A stretch of 64,000 nt of DNA from assembly GCA_034509425.1 (NCBI GenBank), contig JAVTVJ010000050.1:1054001-1118000 (forward strand), given 5' to 3'. Origin of the DNA: Eopsaltria australis (lineage: Eukaryota > Chordata > Aves > Passeriformes > Petroicidae). The notes beneath the pieces were generated by a model. That model was not told the DNA's origin. It did no database searches and saw only the letters and a program-made list of their open reading frames with translations. Positions 61,863 through 64,000 of the stretch are shown piece by piece; position 1 is the first letter of the stretch, and each line of letters opens with the position of its first letter. Made by a program: the position numbers and the translations under genes.

Positions 61863-64000
61863 TTGTTGCAATGAATTCAGCTCACTAGCTATAAAATGCT
61901 AAATGGGTTGACAAAAATATCTCCATCAATGTTCTATTCTCAGTGGGCAAAATGCTACAGAGCCAACCTGCATTGTTTATAAATATCTATTTGACTTGCT
62001 ATTTAGTTTGGTTTGTGACAAATGACAAAAATCTGAGGACTTCAAGACTGCTTCCATTCCCCAAATTAGCATTTTCACTTGGAGATCTTGAAAGAAAAGC
62101 TTTTTAATGATTAATCCCAATGTCATAAAGGTGTCAGTCTCATCTATCTCTGGAACAAACTTATCATGGACCAGCAAAAGATACAGGTCACAGTTTAATT
62201 GCAAGGCAATTATCTGGGTGCACGTTTTTCCCCAGCATGCAGCATTTTAAAATTTAAATTTATTTTTTTTTTTAGTTTTAAGTTTGTTACGCTTTATTAG
62301 AATTTGAAATTCTAGAACTCTAGCACTCCAAATTCTCTATATTGCCTGCAATAAAGTATTCTGAGCTACTGCATAGTTTAGGATCATTTAAAAATAAACT
62401 ACTCCAAATGCCACAGATTAATTACACAAACAATAGGCACAACTTGGTCTTCAGGACAAGAACTGACCAAACCTCTCATAACTCTTTCACAGCGAAGATT
62501 AAAAACCAAGTCAAAGAATAAACGCCCCAAAATTCCCAACAAAACCTCCAGCACAGAACTGCTCAAACATCACTGACCAAACCCCATGGGGGAAAAAACA
62601 AACAATTCTAAGCAATTCTGTTATAATGTTCCTGGGGTTTTTTTTGTCCTCTAATTTAAACATCAATCATAAACAAACATTTTATATTAGATTGGATGAA
62701 CAAAGCACTGAGTAAAATGACTATACAAATAATTATTTAATGTTATGTCTATACAAATCATTATTTAGTATTATGAAATTGTTTAAATGAAGTTTGGATC
62801 TCGGTTTTTGAAACATCTTGAGAAAAATACTTTGCACAACTAAGTATGAAAAGTCAGCATTTGAAAAATGGGGAAAACATCAGAACGTGTTTTCTGATCA
62901 CTGGCACAAAATTGTGTGAAGTTTGCATTAATATTAGTGGGATAGGAAGAAGGCAGAGCACTTCTTGTGCCTCAGAAAATAAACGATCTAATTAATCTGT
63001 GAAACTTCATAGAGACTATGAAGAGGCAATTTTGGAAAAATGAAACCTATGCTTAAACATTCACAACTTTTTTTGCCATGCTGATTTTGTTTCTGTTGAT
63101 TATTTTGAAGTTGACTTACTGCTTTTGAGTAGCAAGAGTAAAATACATTATAAATACTATATATTTCATACTGCAGAATGTAAATGCTATTGTGCTTATT
63201 CCTAGACCTAAATATTAGCTTCCTGGTTTTGCTATCAATCTTGTATTTTAGTGTGTGTAACTCAATTGAATAAATATTCTTTTGGGCTTACTGCAGATGC
63301 AACTGGTTACAATTTTAGATCCTTATCTTCCATCCAAAAGAGCTTTATCACACAGTCCCATCTATATTTAAAAATCTGAAATATATCAGCCACCTTCCTA
63401 ACACCATATGAACACTCCCTGCCAGATTCTTTGGCTGCTTTTAAGAATAGAAAATAAGAACTTTTCATTTCTTCAGAACTGGCTCCAGTGCAGAAGCTAA
63501 GAAGATTTTATTTCTGTTCTTGAGTCTTTTGCTTCAAGGGTCACAAGACAATCAGATAGCAAAGAATAATTACCAGATGAGAAAAAATAAACAACAAATA
63601 ATTTCATTATGACTGGATTCATACCACTGACTTCAGAAAGATTACTCATGAGCACAAGTTAATGTAAATAAGATTACAAAGCCAGATTGGAAACACGCAG
63701 TTTTCTGACTGGACTGTACTCTTGGCATAGTAAAATTCTAATGCAAAATGACAAATTTATCATGTAGTCTAGCACAAAATTCATACCATTGCATGTCAGC
63801 AGCTCTGTGCAGAGCAAGGCCACAGGTTCATTCCTTACCCCAGAAGAAAACCTACTTCAAGTCACATTTTCATTACTGCAGTTGGGGGGGAATGGGCAGA
63901 GCAAAGGGAGCTTTCTGAGCCTCCTGAAACTAAGCTGATGTAAAATGAAAGGGAAACAGAAAATTATAGCATCTGACAACAGTATAATGTATATACATTT
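61863..64000. other. Intergenic, no gene seen
   Basis: AT-rich DNA up to the window edge, with a T-run near 62264-62273. The next gene expected by vertebrate synteny is PHACTR3. I see no exon of it in this stretch. Confidence 0.55.

Overview
This is a vertebrate nuclear window, almost certainly from a bird. Genes are split by introns with consensus GT/AG sites, intergenic DNA is long and AT-rich, a CpG island sits over one first exon, and the recognisable interspersed repeats are avian-type CR1 LINE tails. One short fragment resembles an avian endogenous-retrovirus LTR. The two recognisable genes, ZNF831 and EDN3, are neighbours in the same order and orientation in human 20q13.32, so the window is the syntenic bird block. 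The species cannot be named from the sequence.

Layout: (1) 1-4.3 kb holds the 3' end of ZNF831 on the + strand. Three coding exons (1810-1979, 2105-2256, 2554-3399) join in phase to give a 388-residue C-terminal segment, followed by a 3' UTR with AATAAA at 4274. (2) 4.3-24.6 kb is intergenic, with one clear CR1 (about 9607-10013) and no supported gene. (3) 24.6-37.6 kb holds EDN3 (preproendothelin-3) on the + strand. There is a CpG island and signal-peptide exon, then exon 2 with the 21-residue mature peptide, an 11 kb intron, exon 3 with the second furin-type site and the endothelin-like Cys motif, and a probable exon 4 with an in-frame stop. The joined reading frame is 168 residues. (4) 37.6-64 kb has no confirmed gene. 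It holds possible EDN3 3' UTR sequence, further CR1 fragments, a perfect forkhead-type inverted repeat at 40.9 kb, an exon-like segment at 46.8 kb, and a GC-rich island at 60.9-61.4 kb with two CTCF-like motifs beside a 15-copy, 24-bp minisatellite.

How the genes relate: EDN3 encodes a secreted peptide precursor cleaved by furin-type proteases and then by endothelin-converting enzyme, and it acts through endothelin receptors, chiefly EDNRB, in neural-crest and pigment-cell development. ZNF831 is a zinc-finger nuclear protein whose fingers lie upstream of this window. They are neighbours and there is no sign that they share a pathway. I found no wholly new gene system. The most unusual structure is the CTCF-like plus minisatellite island, in which eight positions match the right half-site of the REST/NRSF element.
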